Origin: Ophiothrix spiculata
Lineage: Eukaryota > Echinodermata > Ophiuroidea > Amphilepidida > Ophiotrichidae
Length of the DNA stretch: 30,128 nt
Direction: 5' to 3' (one strand)
Assembly (NCBI GenBank): GCA_000969725.1
Contig: JXSR01S005736.1
Below, piece after piece: positions 28,594 through 30,128 of the stretch (within the stretch, counting starts at the first letter, position 1; the number at the start of each line of letters is the position of its first letter). The notes below the pieces were generated by a model, which was given only the letters and a program-made list of their open reading frames with translations, had not been told where the DNA came from and ran no database searches. The translations under genes were made by a program, and so were the position numbers.

Positions 28594-29363
28594 CAGTGGT
28601 GGGCAATCTTTTCATCATCGCGGGCCAAAAAAGATGAGGGATTTTTTTTGTGGGCCGCACCAAATAGTAACTCAAAATTACATTCAAATTTAAGGCACAT
28701 TATTAATGTTCTATAATTGTCGCTAATCTTATTATCTTGTTATCCATTTTTAAACACAGGCTACACACCAAATAATCTCTTTTTCAGCTGCATGATCACT
28801 TTTTCGTTATTTTCGGGGGGCAAAATATTTAGAATCCGACATATTTATAGACCCTTTGAAATTTAAGATAAAATAAACATAAATAAAATTGGGTCAAAAG
28901 AAGACGAACGACTTCTCATAATGACTTTACTTGAAGTTTGTTAATTTGCTGAAAGAAAAAAAAAAAAGACGGTGTAAAATGTATTTGGTTTCGACAGACA
29001 ATAATCAAATCTGTCATGTATGTGATCCACAATGTGAATGTAGTCCATCCAGATGGACCTCGCAAGCGAACTCGCGCCGTAGGCGCTCGCTTGTGAGGTC
29101 CATCTAGATGGACTATGTGAATGTTGAAAATTTATATGTCCTGCTGGATTTGAATGAATTGTATTTGATTTGTATGATGAAAGTTCATAACATTATTATT
29201 ATTTGATTTCTGATCTATGAAAGTTCATTACATGTAGAGTGAATATTTGTATTTGAAGCTACTAGTGAAACTAAAATAGTACAAATATTTTTTCCTCCTA
29301 GGGGGCTGGCGGGACGCACGAGAAAGGTACGCGGGCATGCGGCTCGTAGGTTGCCCACCACTA
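28594..29363. mobile_element. hAT-like element (770 bp) with exact 8-bp duplication
   Basis: It begins CAGTGGTGGGCAA and ends TTGCCCACCACTA, inverted except for the last base. AAATAGAG flanks it at 28586-28593 and 29364-29371. Subterminal CGCGGGCCAAAAAAG and GGCGGGACGCACGAG resemble the ends of vertebrate Charlie-type hAT elements. The interior is AT-rich, non-coding, and carries a nested foldback at 29041-29115. Confidence 0.88.
29041..29115. mobile_element. TAGTCCATC foldback, copy 2 (75 bp, near-perfect hairpin)
   Basis: TAGTCCATCCAGATGGACCT then CGCAAGCGA is inverted as TCGCTTGTGAGGTCC then ATCTAGATGGACTA. The arms of about 30 bp are nearly perfect around a loop of about 14 nt. It lies within the hAT element and is related to 9204-9328. 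Confidence 0.75.
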
Positions 29364-29374
29364 AAATAGAGCAT

Positions 29375-30128
29375 TAATGCACGACTTACTGGTAAAATCA
29401 AAACTGAAACTTATACTTATGAAAGGCGTACTACTTGATGCAAGGGAAATTGTTTACAAAAAATGCTACACATGTTGAAGTTGGGAGTCGCGCAGCGGAG
29501 CCAATTTGACAACTACTATACCTCAGAAAAAGGTGAATTTATGTTGTACAATTTCATGTGTGCCAAGTAATACGCAATTATTAATCTATTTCCTACACGA
29601 CGATGATTGGAACACTTTTTTGTAAAGAAGTAAAAAAGCATTATGCATGGTATTGAACAGCACATTCCGAGATACGAAGAGTAAACTATATACAAGATTA
29701 ATGAATGCGCGAAAGTAACCAATAGTTTCGGCAAGTTTTAAATTGGAGAAGGTCGTGTGTTTTGAACTGAGGAGCCAAATTTGGGGAGCCGGTCTAATTG
29801 TGCGAGATTTAGCATACTATTTTTAAATTTTGTCAGTGAAGGGCACCACCTACATAGACAAATTACCCATCAAATTAAAGCTTTTGATGAGTGCTATAAA
29901 GTGGTGCCAACAGTTTTTTGATAGCATGTTCTATTCTTTCTTTATAATGATTTATGCATGAAATTTGTTTTGGGGAGCCGAGGAGCCGTTATGGAGGAGC
30001 CGTTATGTGAAAAATATTGATATATGATAAAAATCCAAGTAACACTTAACTAAATGCTTTAATTGGTTGTAGCCCTTAATTTGTATATGTTTTACATCTT
30101 TTGGAAGATAATAAACAATATTAAATAA
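29375..30128. other. PKNOX intron (presumed), GGAGCC-repeated segment
   Basis: No exon was recognised. GGAGCC recurs at about 29497, 29770, 29785, 29974, 29982 and 29996, including GGAGCCGTTATG twice in tandem (29982-30008). This may be an old repeat, but no boundaries are visible. Confidence 0.4.

Noticed and set aside
27670..30128. Meis-type PBX-interaction domain exons of PKNOX
   Set aside because: I searched the minus-strand frames and saw none. The region is filled by mobile elements, so those exons must lie outside the window.

Overview
This is an AT-rich animal genomic window with interrupted genes, GT-AG introns, tRNA-derived SINEs and many short inverted-repeat DNA transposons. The two protein-coding genes and the repeat types suggest an invertebrate deuterostome, most likely an echinoderm or relative. 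That placement is inference; nothing in the sequence fixes the species. No bacterial features, CRISPR arrays, operons or true tRNA/rRNA genes were seen.

Two genes point towards each other and both are cut by the window edges. On the + strand (about 1-6200) is the 3' end of nicastrin (NCSTN), the large glycoprotein subunit of gamma-secretase. It has a lumenal exon at 852-1064, a terminal exon at 4667-4777 carrying the transmembrane helix and stop, and a possible 120-nt in-frame cassette exon at 3288-3407. Its 3' side holds a tandem array of 134-bp units. Each unit carries a near copy of the nicastrin stop-codon region and a stem-loop holding an AATAAA signal.

On the - strand (27669 down to 19506) is the 3' half of a TALE homeobox gene of the PKNOX/Prep family. 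Five exons are visible: two glutamine/serine-rich linker exons, the homeodomain split over three exons, and an acidic/serine-rich C-terminus. The N-terminal Meis/PBC-interaction exons lie beyond 30128. The 3' half of the middle homeodomain exon, with its 5' splice site, has been duplicated as a decaying tandem array in the following intron (23395-23871, plus a remnant near 22790).

Between the genes (about 6.2-19.0 kb) I found no convincing coding exons. That stretch and the introns are filled with non-autonomous elements. These include hAT-like elements with exact 8-bp target duplications at 20713-21384, 27345-27547, 28110-28551 and 28594-29363, TTAA-flanked elements, TA-flanked CGCG-rich foldbacks, long-hairpin elements, GGTCA/GACCTTGA-rich repeats and three SINE-like copies. 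Several are nested. One hAT copy sits eight bases from a PKNOX splice donor. The two genes have no obvious pathway link.
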